From Fen-1058 sp964398185 (lineage in GTDB: Bacteria; Chloroflexota; Anaerolineae; Fen-1058), in contig CAYNML010000016.1 of assembly GCA_964398185.1 (NCBI GenBank), positions 20,275 to 84,274 of the forward strand: DNA of 64,000 nucleotides, in the 5' to 3' direction. Each line of letters begins with the position of its first letter. Within the stretch, counting starts at the first letter, position 1. The notes under the pieces were generated by a model, which saw only the letters and a program-made list of their open reading frames with translations, did not search any database and was not told where the DNA came from. The translations under genes and the position numbers were made by a program. Shown here one piece after another: positions 44,897 to 55,200 of this stretch.

Positions 44897-47800
44897 ATGG
44901 CTCGTCACAATTGGAAACCGCTCGCTGTCATTGTCATCAGTTTGATCGGCATTGTCCTCATCACCCTGCCCACCACGGGCCGGCCGCTGCCGCCGTCGGC
45001 GGCGCTCAAACCGCACACGCCCATCGTCGTCGACGGCGTGCGCGATGCGGGTTACACGCTGCTGGCCACCGACCCGATCAGCGATCTGGCTAATCCCGGC
45101 CCCGGTGCGTGGAGCGGCACGGCATGGTCGGATTTCACGCAGCTGTACGCCGCCGACGATGGCACCTACCTCTATGTCTACGTCGATCTGCCGCACTATG
45201 CGCAGAACGGCTCGTCGGGATCGATCGGCCTGGCCATCGACACGGGCAGCGGCGGCAGTGCAAGTGATCCGTGGGGCAATGCCATCACCTTCGCTTACAC
45301 GTCGACGCACAACAACGTGGGCCTCACGCCCACAATCACCGCGACGACGATCCTGCCCGACCTGATCGTGCGCGGCAACCTGCCCGGCATGTCCGATCCG
45401 CCCAACAGCAACAACGGCTGGACGGAACTGCGCCAGTGGAACGGCAGCGCCTGGACGGGCGCAGGCAACAACTGGGGCGGCATCTCGGCCGGGGGACAAG
45501 TGGGCAGCAACATCGCCTACGCCAATCAGCACGGCGTGGAGATGCGCCTGTCGTACGCGCAGTTGGGCATCAGCGCGGGGCAGATCATGCATCTGCAATT
45601 CTTCGGCACGCAGACCAGCGGCAGCAAGGGCGCGTTCGATACGATCCCGTCCGACGATCAGTCGATCAACTGGGACGATGCCACCACGCAGCGCCGCTTA
45701 GCCTCGATCGGCAGCACCAGCCCGATCGATCCCACGCCGACCCCGTCGCCCACGCCCACCGGCACGCCGCCGCAGAATTGCGCCAGCACTGTCGTCGGCG
45801 ATAATGCCATCGTCACCACCGCCGTGTATCACCTCGACACCGATGGCAACTATCGCAGCCCATTGGGCGATCTGCAGATGGGACAAACGGCCACGTTGAA
45901 ATTACGCACCTGCGTCAACGATGTGCAGAGCGTGCAAGCGTTGGTGTGGAAGACCGGCGCAGGCGCGAATCCATCATACCTTTACTCCGCCACCCTCGTA
46001 CAGACGGATACGCAATATGCCTACTGGGCGATGTCCGTCCCCGCGCCCGACGTGGTGATCGATCAGTGGTATCAATTCCGGCTCAACGATGGATCGTTGA
46101 CGGGCTACTATCATCCGATCGCAGGCAACACCGGCCCCGGCGTGTGGAGTCCCACGCGCATCGATCCTTCATGGAAGTTGGGCACGGTGACGCCGCCCCC
46201 AACGGACTTCGCGGTGCCGTCGTGGATGAAGGATGCTGTGATCTATCAGATCTTCCCCGATCGGTTCCGCAACGGCGATCCCAGTAACGATCCGCCGGCC
46301 TACACGGCCAACGTGCAGATCTACGGCCCGAACACATGCAACGGCTATCCGCACGGGCGCGGCAGCGGCCCGGCCTGCGTGGTCGACGGGCGCAGCTGGA
46401 CCGATCCGCTGTTGATTCCCAGCTACGGCCTCGATTTCTACGGCGGCGATTTGCAGGGCATCATCGACAAGATCAATGCAGGCTACTTCACCGATCTGGG
46501 CGTGAACGTGCTCTATCTCAATCCAATCTTCAGCGCGTCGTCCAATCACGGTTACGATACCAACGACTACTACAACGTCCGATCGTACTTCGGCAGCAAC
46601 GCCAAGTTCGACGAGCTGATCGCGGCGGCCAACGATCATGGACTGCGCATCGTCCTGGACGCGGTCTTCAATCACGCCGGATCAGACAGCAAGTACATCG
46701 ACGGGTACGGGCGCAATCGCTGGCCGAGTGATATCGGCGCGTGCGAGGGAGCGTCGCCCTACCGATCGTGGTTCACCACCGGCGGCAGCGGCAGCGAATA
46801 CGGCTGCGCGGACAACTGGAAGTGGAAGGGCTGGTACGGCTACGAGACGATCCCTGAATTCCAGGAAACGGAAGAGGTGAAAGACTTCTTCTATCGCGGC
46901 GGCAGCCCGCAAAGCCCGCTGTCCGGCACGCAGCGCATCTCGGTGGCCGAATACTGGATTCGCAAAGGCATCGCCGGGTGGCGCTACGACGTGGCGCAGG
47001 ACATTACGCTGCCGTTCTTCCACGAGATGAACCAATACATCAAGCAAGGTTACGCCAGCACCGAAACGCTGATGCTGGGCGAAGTGACCGGCGGCTGCGA
47101 TTGGGGGCTGTATCAAAACTACGTGAAAGAGGGCTATCTTGACGCGGCGATGAATTACTGCTTCCGCGACTGGGCCGTGGGCTTTGCCAACGGCAGCGCG
47201 CCGAGCAATTTTAACAGTTCGTTCACGGCCTTCCGCGCGCGCTTCCCCAACAACGCCTGGCACGCCATGATGAATCTGATCAGCAGCCACGATTCGCCGC
47301 GCGCCTTGAACTTGATGAATGGCGACACGGCGCGCTTGAAGTTGATCGCGCTGCTGCAGATGACGCTGCCCGGCGCGCCCTCCGTCTACTACGGCGATGA
47401 AGTGGCCCTGCCCGGCGGCGGCGATCCCGACAATCGCCGCACCTATCCGTGGGCCGATACGGGCGGCAGCCCCGACACCAGCATGTATGCCCACTTCAAG
47501 CAAGTGATCGGCCTGCGCAACGCGCATTCGGCTTTGCGCGGCGGCGATTTCAAGACGCTGCTCGTCGATGATGCGAAGCGCATTTACAGTTACCTGCGCT
47601 GGGATGAAACTGAATCGATCGTGGTGGCGTTGAACAACGGCGAGAGTGCCCAGACGAACATCGTCATTCCGATTGCGCCCGATCTCTCCAACGGCGCGGT
47701 GCTGACCGATGCCCTCAACGGCGGCGCGTATACCGTGGTCGATGGCAGCATCACAATCGGGAACATCACCAGCCGCTGGGGCGTCATCCTGGTGACCGGG

Positions 47801-48718
47801 CCGCTCAATCCGCCCACGCCCGTTGCGCCCGGCGCGATCGAGATCAGCGGCCCGCTCACCGGCTCGATCGGCTTGACGCAGCCCTTCAGTGCGTCCATCG
47901 CACCCGTCAGCGTGACCTTGCCCATCACCGTCGTGTGGCAGGCCAGCGATCAAGCCCCGGTGATCCACCTGATCAACACGCGCAGCGATGCGGCCTCGTT
48001 CACCTGGTTCACGTCCGGCGTCAAGACCATCACCGTCACGGCGACCAACGCGATCGGCGCCGTGACCGACACGCACACCATCACCCTCACCGCGCTGCCG
48101 CCTGCGCCGGTTGCGCCCGGCGCGATCGAGCTGAGCGGCCCGCTCAGCAGCACAACCAACACGCAGGTTGCCTTCACGGCCAGCGTTGACCCGATCAGCG
48201 TGACGCTCCCCCTCACGTACACGTGGCAGGCGACGGATCAAACGCCAGTCACGCATACCGGCCTCAACACGCGCAATGATGGCGTCAACTTTGTGTGGTT
48301 GAGCAGCGGCGTGAAGACCATTACCGTCACCGCGACAAACACTGGCGGCATCGTCACTGACACGCACATCATCACCATCGCCGCGCTGACTCAGCCCGTT
48401 GCGCCAAGTATGGTCAGCATCACCGGCCCGTTCAGCGGTGAGATTGATCACGCCACCGTCTTCACCGCCGCCGTCAGTCCCATCTCGACGACGCTGCCGC
48501 TGACCTTCACATGGGAGTATGATCTGGGCACGCACGTTGACGGCGTGGTGTATCCTAACGTCAACGACCTCAGCCAGCCGCACGTGATCAGTTGGCCCAT
48601 GGCGGGAACATATGCCATCACCGTCACGGCCAGCAATCAGACCGGCTCAGCGATGGGTGTGTACCACTTCACCGTCAAGCCGACGTGGCGCGTGTATCTG
48701 CCGTTGATCATCAAGTAA
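44897..48718 (+). CDS. Large secreted alpha-amylase family protein (GH13)
   Basis: A protein of about 1273 residues. An N-terminal export signal (PLAVIVISLIGIVLITLP) leads to a carbohydrate-binding-like region (about 40-290), a further beta domain, and a GH13 catalytic barrel (about 430-960): AVIYQIFPDRFRNGDPSNDP, DAVFNHAGSDS near 587, GWRYDVAQD with the nucleophile Asp near 700, GEVTGG with Glu near 728, and SSHDSPRAL near 796. Three immunoglobulin-like repeats of about 95 residues follow (each begins PVAP.. and contains VKTITVTATN), and the protein ends WRVYLPLIIK. It should hydrolyse starch or related glucans outside the cell. The YLPL(I/L)(I/V)K ending is common in secreted Chloroflexota proteins and may mark surface attachment. 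Confidence 0.9.
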   Translation: MARHNWKPLAVIVISLIGIVLITLPTTGRPLPPSAALKPHTPIVVDGVRDAGYTLLATDPISDLANPGPGAWSGTAWSDFTQLYAADDGTYLYVYVDLPHYAQNGSSGSIGLAIDTGSGGSASDPWGNAITFAYTSTHNNVGLTPTITATTILPDLIVRGNLPGMSDPPNSNNGWTELRQWNGSAWTGAGNNWGGISAGGQVGSNIAYANQHGVEMRLSYAQLGISAGQIMHLQFFGTQTSGSKGAFDTIPSDDQSINWDDATTQRRLASIGSTSPIDPTPTPSPTPTGTPPQNCASTVVGDNAIVTTAVYHLDTDGNYRSPLGDLQMGQTATLKLRTCVNDVQSVQALVWKTGAGANPSYLYSATLVQTDTQYAYWAMSVPAPDVVIDQWYQFRLNDGSLTGYYHPIAGNTGPGVWSPTRIDPSWKLGTVTPPPTDFAVPSWMKDAVIYQIFPDRFRNGDPSNDPPAYTANVQIYGPNTCNGYPHGRGSGPACVVDGRSWTDPLLIPSYGLDFYGGDLQGIIDKINAGYFTDLGVNVLYLNPIFSASSNHGYDTNDYYNVRSYFGSNAKFDELIAAANDHGLRIVLDAVFNHAGSDSKYIDGYGRNRWPSDIGACEGASPYRSWFTTGGSGSEYGCADNWKWKGWYGYETIPEFQETEEVKDFFYRGGSPQSPLSGTQRISVAEYWIRKGIAGWRYDVAQDITLPFFHEMNQYIKQGYASTETLMLGEVTGGCDWGLYQNYVKEGYLDAAMNYCFRDWAVGFANGSAPSNFNSSFTAFRARFPNNAWHAMMNLISSHDSPRALNLMNGDTARLKLIALLQMTLPGAPSVYYGDEVALPGGGDPDNRRTYPWADTGGSPDTSMYAHFKQVIGLRNAHSALRGGDFKTLLVDDAKRIYSYLRWDETESIVVALNNGESAQTNIVIPIAPDLSNGAVLTDALNGGAYTVVDGSITIGNITSRWGVILVTGPLNPPTPVAPGAIEISGPLTGSIGLTQPFSASIAPVSVTLPITVVWQASDQAPVIHLINTRSDAASFTWFTSGVKTITVTATNAIGAVTDTHTITLTALPPAPVAPGAIELSGPLSSTTNTQVAFTASVDPISVTLPLTYTWQATDQTPVTHTGLNTRNDGVNFVWLSSGVKTITVTATNTGGIVTDTHIITIAALTQPVAPSMVSITGPFSGEIDHATVFTAAVSPISTTLPLTFTWEYDLGTHVDGVVYPNVNDLSQPHVISWPMAGTYAITVTASNQTGSAMGVYHFTVKPTWRVYLPLIIK

Positions 48719-48727
48719 CCAACCGGC

Positions 48728-48819
48728 GTCATGCTGAGCGTAGCGAAGCATCTCTATCCGATCAGCGTCAAGCGCAGGAGGGCAGAGATGCTTCACTCGC
48801 TCCGCTCGTTCAGCATGAC
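48728..48819. repeat. GTCATGCTGA inverted repeat
   Basis: GTCATGCTGA (48728-48737) faces TCAGCATGAC (48810-48819), with a second inner pair AAGCATCTCT / AGAGATGCTT. It lies between the amylase and glycosyltransferase genes. Confidence 0.85.
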
Positions 48820-48901
48820 ACAGCAGCTGTAGAACCACCTCGCCCGCGCGATCAATTCATGGTATGCTTCGCTTATCCAGCATTCTCGTAACGGATCTCT
48901 C

Positions 48902-50428
48902 ATGCCCTCGCGCCGCACGTTCGTCATCATCGCCGGTCTCAGCGCGCTGATCTATCTGCTGATCTTCAGCCTACCCTATCCACTGAGCCAGCACTACAAC
49001 ACAATCCCGCCGGTCGATTACGCCAAGCTCAGCGGCTATTCGGCGCTGGGCTTCGTCTCGTACCTTGTCGGTCTGGCGCTGGCCTTTGGGCTGTATCTGT
49101 GGGCGCTGCGGCTGATCATGCGCGCCAGCCGCGATGCCTCACGCGTTGCCATCAGTCTGCGCTTCATCCTGCTCACCGGGGCGCTGTTGGCCGCCGTGTT
49201 ATGGCTCTCTTATCCCCTCGGCGCGATCGATGTGTTCGTGTACGCCATCTACACGCGCGGCTGGGCGCTGCACGGTCTGAATCCGCTGGCCGTCCCACCC
49301 GCGCAATACCCGGCGGGCGATCCGTGGTTGAGCCTGGCCGCCGAATGGATCGCTGCGCCGTCGCCGTATGGGCCGGTGTGGCAGGCGCTGTCGCTGGGTG
49401 CATACTATGCCGGTGGCGGAGATTTCCTGCTGCAAGTTTATGCGCTGAAAGTTCTGGCGATCATCGCGTATCTCGGCAGCGCGATCTTGATCTATCGCAT
49501 CTTGCAGCAAACCCGATCGGACTGGGCGCTCGCCGGCACACTCGCCTTTGCGTGGAATCCGCTGGTGTTGATCGAGGTGGCGCAGAACGCGCACAACGAC
49601 ATCGTCATGATCTTTTTCATGCTGGCGGCGGTGTGGGCGCTGGTGCAGTCGCGTGACCGTAGGGCAAGATGGTATCTTGCCCCGCAAGTGAGCAACTTGC
49701 GCTACAATGGCCTGGTCTGCCTGTTTCTGGCGCTCTCGGTACTGACGAAATTCATCACGATCGTGATCGTGCCCTTCTTCCTGCTGGCGCTCATGAGTCG
49801 CGGCCAACGCTGGCCCGATCGGATCGCGCGGCTGATCGGCTTTGGTTTGCTGATCGGCGGGCTGGTGGTCATCGGCACATTACCGCTGTGGCCGGGCTGG
49901 GATCAGTGGGCGGTGGTGCAAGGGGCGGATTCGGCGGGGCGATCGATCCTGGCGCTGCTGGTGCTGGCGCTGCGCGCCGTGTTCAACATGGCAAATGCGT
50001 TCGACGCAGCGCGCACAGTCTTGCTGGGGCTGTACATGATGATCTACGTTTACGCAGTGTGGCGCTTGTTCAAGATCATCTGGCAATCCAAAGCGGATCG
50101 CGACGAAGCAATCATTCAGCAGACCCTGGCTTCTTCGTTTTTAGCGTTGTTCTGGCTATTGCTGCTGGTGATGCCGATCTTTCACGCGTGGTATTTGTTG
50201 TGGTGCTTCCCGCTGGCCGTGCTGCTCCTGCCGCAGCGCCGCTACCTCGACGCCGCCATCGTCTTCTCCATCACGGCGCTGGTCGTCATTCCCTACTTCG
50301 AAACGATCCGCGTGTGGATTCCCGAACTGCTGCGTAATCCGCTGTTGGGGCATCTCATCGGCGTGACGGTGCTCTGTGTGCCACCCATCGTCACGTTGCT
50401 GTGGCCGAGAAAGAGCGTCTCACCGTGA
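48902..50428 (+). CDS. Polytopic polyprenol-phosphate-dependent glycosyltransferase-like protein
   Basis: A protein of 508 residues with about twelve hydrophobic helices. The early loop has paired acidic residues (VDYAKLSGYS, then GAIDVFVYAIYTRGWAL), and an extracytoplasmic loop region (PLAVPPAQYPAGDPWLSLAA) and NPLVLIEVAQNAHNDIVM follow, as in GT-C mannosyltransferases of the MptA/MptB type. The end has PIFHAWYLLWCFPLAVLLLP. A role in adding sugars to a lipid or glycan on the outer face of the membrane is inferred. In the loop at about 253-269 an in-frame palindromic insertion occurs. Convergent with the DinB gene downstream. Confidence 0.75.
   Translation: MPSRRTFVIIAGLSALIYLLIFSLPYPLSQHYNTIPPVDYAKLSGYSALGFVSYLVGLALAFGLYLWALRLIMRASRDASRVAISLRFILLTGALLAAVLWLSYPLGAIDVFVYAIYTRGWALHGLNPLAVPPAQYPAGDPWLSLAAEWIAAPSPYGPVWQALSLGAYYAGGGDFLLQVYALKVLAIIAYLGSAILIYRILQQTRSDWALAGTLAFAWNPLVLIEVAQNAHNDIVMIFFMLAAVWALVQSRDRRARWYLAPQVSNLRYNGLVCLFLALSVLTKFITIVIVPFFLLALMSRGQRWPDRIARLIGFGLLIGGLVVIGTLPLWPGWDQWAVVQGADSAGRSILALLVLALRAVFNMANAFDAARTVLLGLYMMIYVYAVWRLFKIIWQSKADRDEAIIQQTLASSFLALFWLLLLVMPIFHAWYLLWCFPLAVLLLPQRRYLDAAIVFSITALVVIPYFETIRVWIPELLRNPLLGHLIGVTVLCVPPIVTLLWPRKSVSP
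49658..49705. repeat. Double hairpin inserted in frame in the glycosyltransferase gene
   Basis: GGGCAAGAT (49662-49670) with ATCTTGCCC (49674-49682), and CGCAAGT (49683-49689) with ACTTGCG (49695-49701). It encodes residues such as RRARWYLAPQVSNLRYN in an otherwise hydrophobic protein. Confidence 0.85.
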
Positions 50429-50435
50429 GCGGCAC

Positions 50436-50873
50436 TCAACTCTTCAACGCCGCCTCGGCCTCATCCAGATGCTCGCCGCGATGCAGCGCACGGATGATCC
50501 AGCGTTTGTTGTAGGCAAAGATCTCTTCGAGCAGCGCGGGCGAATACTCCTCCAGCCGTTTATCCAGCGTCTCCGCCGTTTCGATGGCGATCCGCGCGGC
50601 CTCACGCGGCGGGATGGCCGCCCACAACGGCAGCGAGAGATCGTTGACGAAGATGTCGATCTCCGGGATGAACAATTTGCCGTCGTGCTCGGTCATGTCC
50701 AGCACGTACATCACGCGCCGATCCCAGAACGCCAGATGCGCGAACACGATCGCAACCGTCCAGTGCTGGCCGACTGGATGCTGCAGCTCCTCGTCGCTCA
50801 GGCGCGCCGCCAGGTCGCGGATGCGCTGCGTAGAGGCGCGATTCAGTTCGACGAATGATCGATCGAGCGTCAT
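50436..50873 (-). CDS. DinB-superfamily protein
   Basis: A protein of 145 residues forming a four-helix bundle. The pattern is MTLDRSFVELNRASTQRIRD, then HWTVAIVFAHLAFWDRRVMY (with the metal-binding His of DinB-type helix 2), and a C-terminal helix RWIIRALHRGEHLDEAEAAL. DinB-like proteins are often thiol- or metal-dependent transferases with unassigned substrates. The gene overlaps the HIT gene by four bases (ATGA), and its direction is opposite to the glycosyltransferase, so it is convergent with it. Confidence 0.8.
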   Translation of the reverse strand: MTLDRSFVELNRASTQRIRDLAARLSDEELQHPVGQHWTVAIVFAHLAFWDRRVMYVLDMTEHDGKLFIPEIDIFVNDLSLPLWAAIPPREAARIAIETAETLDKRLEEYSPALLEEIFAYNKRWIIRALHRGEHLDEAEAALKS

Positions 50874-51358
50874 GGTGAAACCTCCGGTGCTCCGTAATGT
50901 TCCTTCAAATAGTCCCGCAGCCGATCGGCCACCTGCGCGATTTCAACCTCGCCGCCGCGTGGAGCATCTGGCCAGTCATCGACCCGCGGCCCCCAGTACT
51001 CGCGCGGCGCGCCGGGCCGCCGGCCGATGACATGGACATGCACATGCGGCACCCCGTCGCCGATGAAGAACGAATAGACGTGCTCCATCCCTTCGGTCTG
51101 CAACAGCGCTCGCGCCACGCGGCTGATCCACAGCCCGACGGCCTGCGCTTCCTCTTCGGTCAGATGGGCCAACTCGGAGACGTGCCGTTTGGGCTCCACA
51201 AAGACGTGCCCCAGGTAGTGATCTTTCTCCTCGCCGAACAGCTGCGCGTGCGAGATGGAGATCAGATCGTCTTCGTAGATGAACCCGCCGGGCACGGCGA
51301 GATCGCCGCGCTGCTTGCGGCAGACCAGGCAATCAAGCGTGGGGGAGGTGTTACTCAT
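50870..51358 (-). CDS. HIT family protein
   Basis: A protein of 162 residues. The nucleotide-binding histidine triad is HVHVHVIGRRPG. Upstream are CLVCRKQRGD with a Cys pair and FVEPKRHVSELAHLTEEEA, both typical of HIT hydrolases. These enzymes cleave nucleotide phosphoramidates or transfer nucleotides; the substrate is not known. The C-terminal helix region (RLRDYLKEHYGAP) is a usual end for the group. The stop overlaps the DinB start, indicating an operon of two genes on the minus strand. Confidence 0.88.
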   Translation of the reverse strand: MSNTSPTLDCLVCRKQRGDLAVPGGFIYEDDLISISHAQLFGEEKDHYLGHVFVEPKRHVSELAHLTEEEAQAVGLWISRVARALLQTEGMEHVYSFFIGDGVPHVHVHVIGRRPGAPREYWGPRVDDWPDAPRGGEVEIAQVADRLRDYLKEHYGAPEVSP

Positions 51359-51379
51359 CGTTGACCTCTTGTGTGCGTC

Positions 51380-52087
51380 TCAAGTCGACAGTGTCTTTGA
51401 CCGCGCGTGAACGGCATCGCTTCGAATGCGCCACTCTCGGCCCACAAGGTTGGATTCAAGCAGCCACTGAAAAACGGGATAATGGTTGCGGGCAAAGATC
51501 TGCAGGGTGTCGGCATCCGGCAGGAACGGATAGCCCTCCGTGCGCCCGCCGAGTTTGGCGACGAAGTATTTGCCGGTGACGCGTGGCAGATAGATTTTGC
51601 CCTGCCACATCTCATCACGGGCGGTTGTCGGTGCGGTGCTGGTCTTCATCTGCAAGTTGAGCATCACACCCGCGCGATCTTCGAGCCGGACTTTGACTGG
51701 TATATGCTCATCGACTTGAATTCGGCCAAGCTGATATGGCGTGGCGAAGAACGTCCGCTCGATCCACGCGAACGACCGCAGCGAATTGAACGCCTGCACG
51801 AGGTAGAGCGCGTCGGGCGAATCGGCAGTGGGGCGTTCGCACACCACCAGGCCGATGGTAACCTCGTTTGAGCGCCGCCCCATCGAGTGCAGCTCCGTCG
51901 CGCTGATCATGAGCGCGGCTTTGCCACCGTTGTCGAACGGAAACAACGCAGTGTTCTGCAGCCGCGCTTGCCAGCAGGCCAGATCAGCTTCAACGGCCAG
52001 TGTCACTTCCTTGACGTGCTGCACTTCGACGATGAATTGAGCGGCGACGTTGGGATTAGGAAAGGACACGGTTGTACTCCGTTGCAT
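51380..52087 (-). CDS. Unknown cytoplasmic protein
   Basis: A protein of 235 residues without a recognised family. It contains strands and loops such as FIVEVQHVKEVTLAVEADLA, MISATELHSMGRRSNEVTIG, and VKVRLEDRAGVMLNLQMKTS, and ends FQWLLESNLVGREW. No signal peptide or membrane segment. Its codon usage fits the region and it has a credible promoter (TTGACC-N17-TATACT at 52148-52176, minus), so I regard it as a real gene. Its downstream neighbour on the strand is the HIT gene, 22 bp away, which makes an operon possible. Confidence 0.65.
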   Translation of the reverse strand: MQRSTTVSFPNPNVAAQFIVEVQHVKEVTLAVEADLACWQARLQNTALFPFDNGGKAALMISATELHSMGRRSNEVTIGLVVCERPTADSPDALYLVQAFNSLRSFAWIERTFFATPYQLGRIQVDEHIPVKVRLEDRAGVMLNLQMKTSTAPTTARDEMWQGKIYLPRVTGKYFVAKLGGRTEGYPFLPDADTLQIFARNHYPVFQWLLESNLVGREWRIRSDAVHARSKTLST

Positions 52088-52147
52088 GGGCGTTTCACTC
52101 CCCTGACGGTCGCATACTCTCGGCTTGTCTCTTTGTTCAACTTCGAC

Positions 52148-52176
52148 AGTATAGACCGAAGCCCCGCGCGGGTCAA
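52148..52176 (-). promoter_or_regulatory. Promoter of the unknown protein gene
   Basis: On the minus strand TTGACC (52176-52171), 17-bp spacer, TATACT (52153-52148). One base in each hexamer deviates from consensus. Confidence 0.7.
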
Positions 52177-52185
52177 TTGGGGAAT

Positions 52186-52218
52186 CAAAAACCCTGCGAG
52201 TGCTTTACACTTGCAGGG
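52186..52218 (-). terminator. Terminator of the STAND/kinase operon
   Basis: On the minus strand CCCTGCAAGTG pairs with CACTCGCAGGG around a 4-nt loop, followed by TTTTT. It lies about 40 bp after the STAND gene stop at 52256. Confidence 0.85.
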
Positions 52219-52255
52219 CTACCTGATCCCTGATTACTGATCCCCGATCCCTGCC

Positions 52256-55200
52256 TCACACCGGCCGCGTCGCATAAATCCACCGGCGGATCAGATCGAT
52301 CTTGAAGCGATAGAGGTTGCTGCGCGGGCCGGAGCGCGTCAGGATGTCGCCCATCTCCAGCCGATCGAGCACCTGCGGCACCGGGATGTCGGTGGGGCAA
52401 TCGGCGCATTTGTCCAACCTGGCGCGCACGTCGTCGGCCGAGGCGGTCTCGGCGGTTTCCAGCACCTCCGACAGCGCCAGCAGCACGGCGCGCTCATTCG
52501 CCGCCGATTCCGCCCAGATGAACTTGAAGTGCGCCTCGCCGCGCTCCACGATGCGATCCAGCACTTCGGTTACGTCATTGGCGGTGAGGTAACTGCGCTG
52601 CGTCTCGTTGTGATACGAGACGAGCTCGTGGCAGACCACCTGCGTGAAATAGGGATGCCCGCCCGTCACGCCGATGATGCGCTCGATGGCCAGCGGATCG
52701 TATTCGAGGTGCGGCTTCACCGGATCGGTGATCAACCGCTGGGCATCGTCGTGCGAGAGGAACGTGATCTTCTTGTACGACGCGATGTTGAACAGGATCG
52801 ACCAGTATTCCGCGCCGAGTTCTTCCAGCTTGTGCGTCCCGGCAAACACAAAGTCGAGCGGCTCTTCATGCTGCATCAGGTTGCGCAGGAACGGGAACAC
52901 CTCCGCGTCGAGCTTGCCATCCTCCACGCGCTTCTGCAATTCCTCGAACTCGTCGAACATCAACAGCAAGTGTTTCTTCGCGGCAGATTGCTCCCCAACC
53001 GCGTCCCCGCGGTTGGAATCGTCCGCAGGCCGGGGAGAGCGCCCGGCATCTTCGAGAGCGCGGGCTGCGAGCGTAACCGGCGGCAGCACCTCGTATACAC
53101 TGCGCAAGAAACGCGAACGGAAGAAGAATTCCGGCGAGTCAGCAAAATCCGATCGGGGCGGCAGCTCCACCTCAAGGCCTTGATCCTCCAGCGTGTACAC
53201 GATGTCGTCAGCCAGCGAGTAGAAGAAATCCACCGTGCCGCGCGCGGCCTTGCCCTGCATGTCCACCAGCACCGCGATGTGCGTGTCGCTCATCACTTTC
53301 TTCAAGCGATACAAGATCGACGTCTTGCCGGTGCGGCGCTGGCCGTGCAGCACGATGACGTTGTTCTGGTACGCGCCGAAGAGATGCTCCTGAATGTAGT
53401 CGAACACATCCTGGCGGCCTACAAACAAATGATCGGTCTTCAGCGGCATGCCGGTCACGTACGGAATGGGGAAAATGCGCGTGAACGGCCGCTCTTGCTC
53501 CGCGCCGATGAATTCGATCACGTCCGCGAATTCCACCGTGCGATCCTTGTCGACCGCGTCGTAATACTGCATGCGCCAGTTCAAGCGCACCCGATCGCGC
53601 GTCTGCGGCGCAATGGTCACCTCCAGATCGCGCGCCGTCTTCGCCGTCAGGATGTCGATGGTCTGCTCCGCGCCCGCCGTCACGCGATAGCCCTCGCCGT
53701 CCGTCACAATCACGCGCACATTCTCGGCGATGTTCAAGCCGTCATTGCGGATGGTCAGCGTCACCGGCAGCGCCGCCATGTAGTTGAGCTGCTTGGTCTT
53801 CAATTCGGAGATCAGCGCGGCGCGGCCCTGCAAATCCTTGATGGCGTTGAGCACCACGCCTTCCCACTGATCCAGCATCCGATCGATCGCGCGCGCTTCG
53901 GGGTACGCGGTATGCACCCAGGTGTGGCGATCTTTCACATCGCGGCGCAGTTCGTCGGCCAGGCGGAACGTCTCGCGGAAGTTGCGCCCCCACTGCACCT
54001 GCGCCACCGCGCGCATGGCGTTCTTGAAATCCTCCGGCTCTTTGATGCTTTCAAAGCGCTGCTTCACTTCCAGAATCTTGGGGTCGCCTTCCCAGATCTG
54101 GCGGAACGGCTCGCCGGCATCGCCGGACGGGTGCAGCGAGATCCAGCCCTGCCCCATCGACTGCGCGTGCCGCCGCGCCGTGCGAATCGCTTCCAGCGTG
54201 TTGTTCAGAAAGATCGTCTTGCTGTTCAGATCGTCCACGCGCTCCACTTTGCGCAGTTCAGTCAGCACCTGCGTCAACAGCGTGCCGATGCGCGACAGCA
54301 TCACCGGCAGCGACGACGTCTGCGCTTCGGGGATCGGCTCGATGGCCGACAGCTGCGTAATGGTGCGCGCCGGCCAGCCCTGCCGCAGCACGTGATACAG
54401 CGCATCCACCTCGCGGCACCAGCGCCAGTCCAGCTGCTCGTCCAGTGTGTCGCCGATGACGGCCACCGCTTCCGGCGCGCGTTCAGGATTGGCGCTCAAC
54501 AAGTGATGCGCGGCGATCACGCGCGCCTGCGCGCGCGCCTGCGGCTTCTGCGGCTGGTTGACGGCAAAAGCCAGATGCGGCAGGATGGCGATGGCGTCCG
54601 AGTGGCGATTGTAAGTGTTGTACAGCTGCGGCAGAAGTTGCGCGGGGTTCTCACGCAAGCGCGATCGGATGGTGAGCGCCCGATCGATCGGCCGGCGGAA
54701 GATCAACGGCAGCAGCAGGCCATAGATCACGCCCTGCACCGCCCCCGTCAGCATCAGGCCCAGCACGATGCCCAGCCCCGTGAACAGCGGCACCAGGTAG
54801 AACGCCAGCACCTGCGCTTGCGGCGAGGCCAGCATGGGATTGCCCGCAACCTCAGGTGACAGGCTGGCCTGCGCTTCATACGGCCAGAGGCCGATGCCCA
54901 CGTACAAGTGGCGCAGTAGCGGCAGGTAGATCAACGCCCCCACCACCGCGCCCGCAAACGTCGCCGCCGACCAGCGCGACACGAACCAGCGCGGCGGATC
55001 TTTCAAGAAGATGATGGCCAGCGCGCCAAAAACAAAAAAGGCAATGATGGCGGCCGGGGTTAGCGCGTTGGCCAGGTTGGTCAGGAAATTGATGATCGGG
55101 CGTGATGTTTCGGCCGACATCCCGGGCAGTGAGGCCGTCGGTGTTTCGGCCAGAATCGAAACGCCCGCGCCGGAAGCGCTCCCGTCGACACCGAATTGCA

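Noticed and set aside
52529..54859. A 776-codon plus-strand open frame within the STAND gene
   Set aside because: It is a shadow of the minus-strand gene, which has recognised motifs. The protein has no family pattern.
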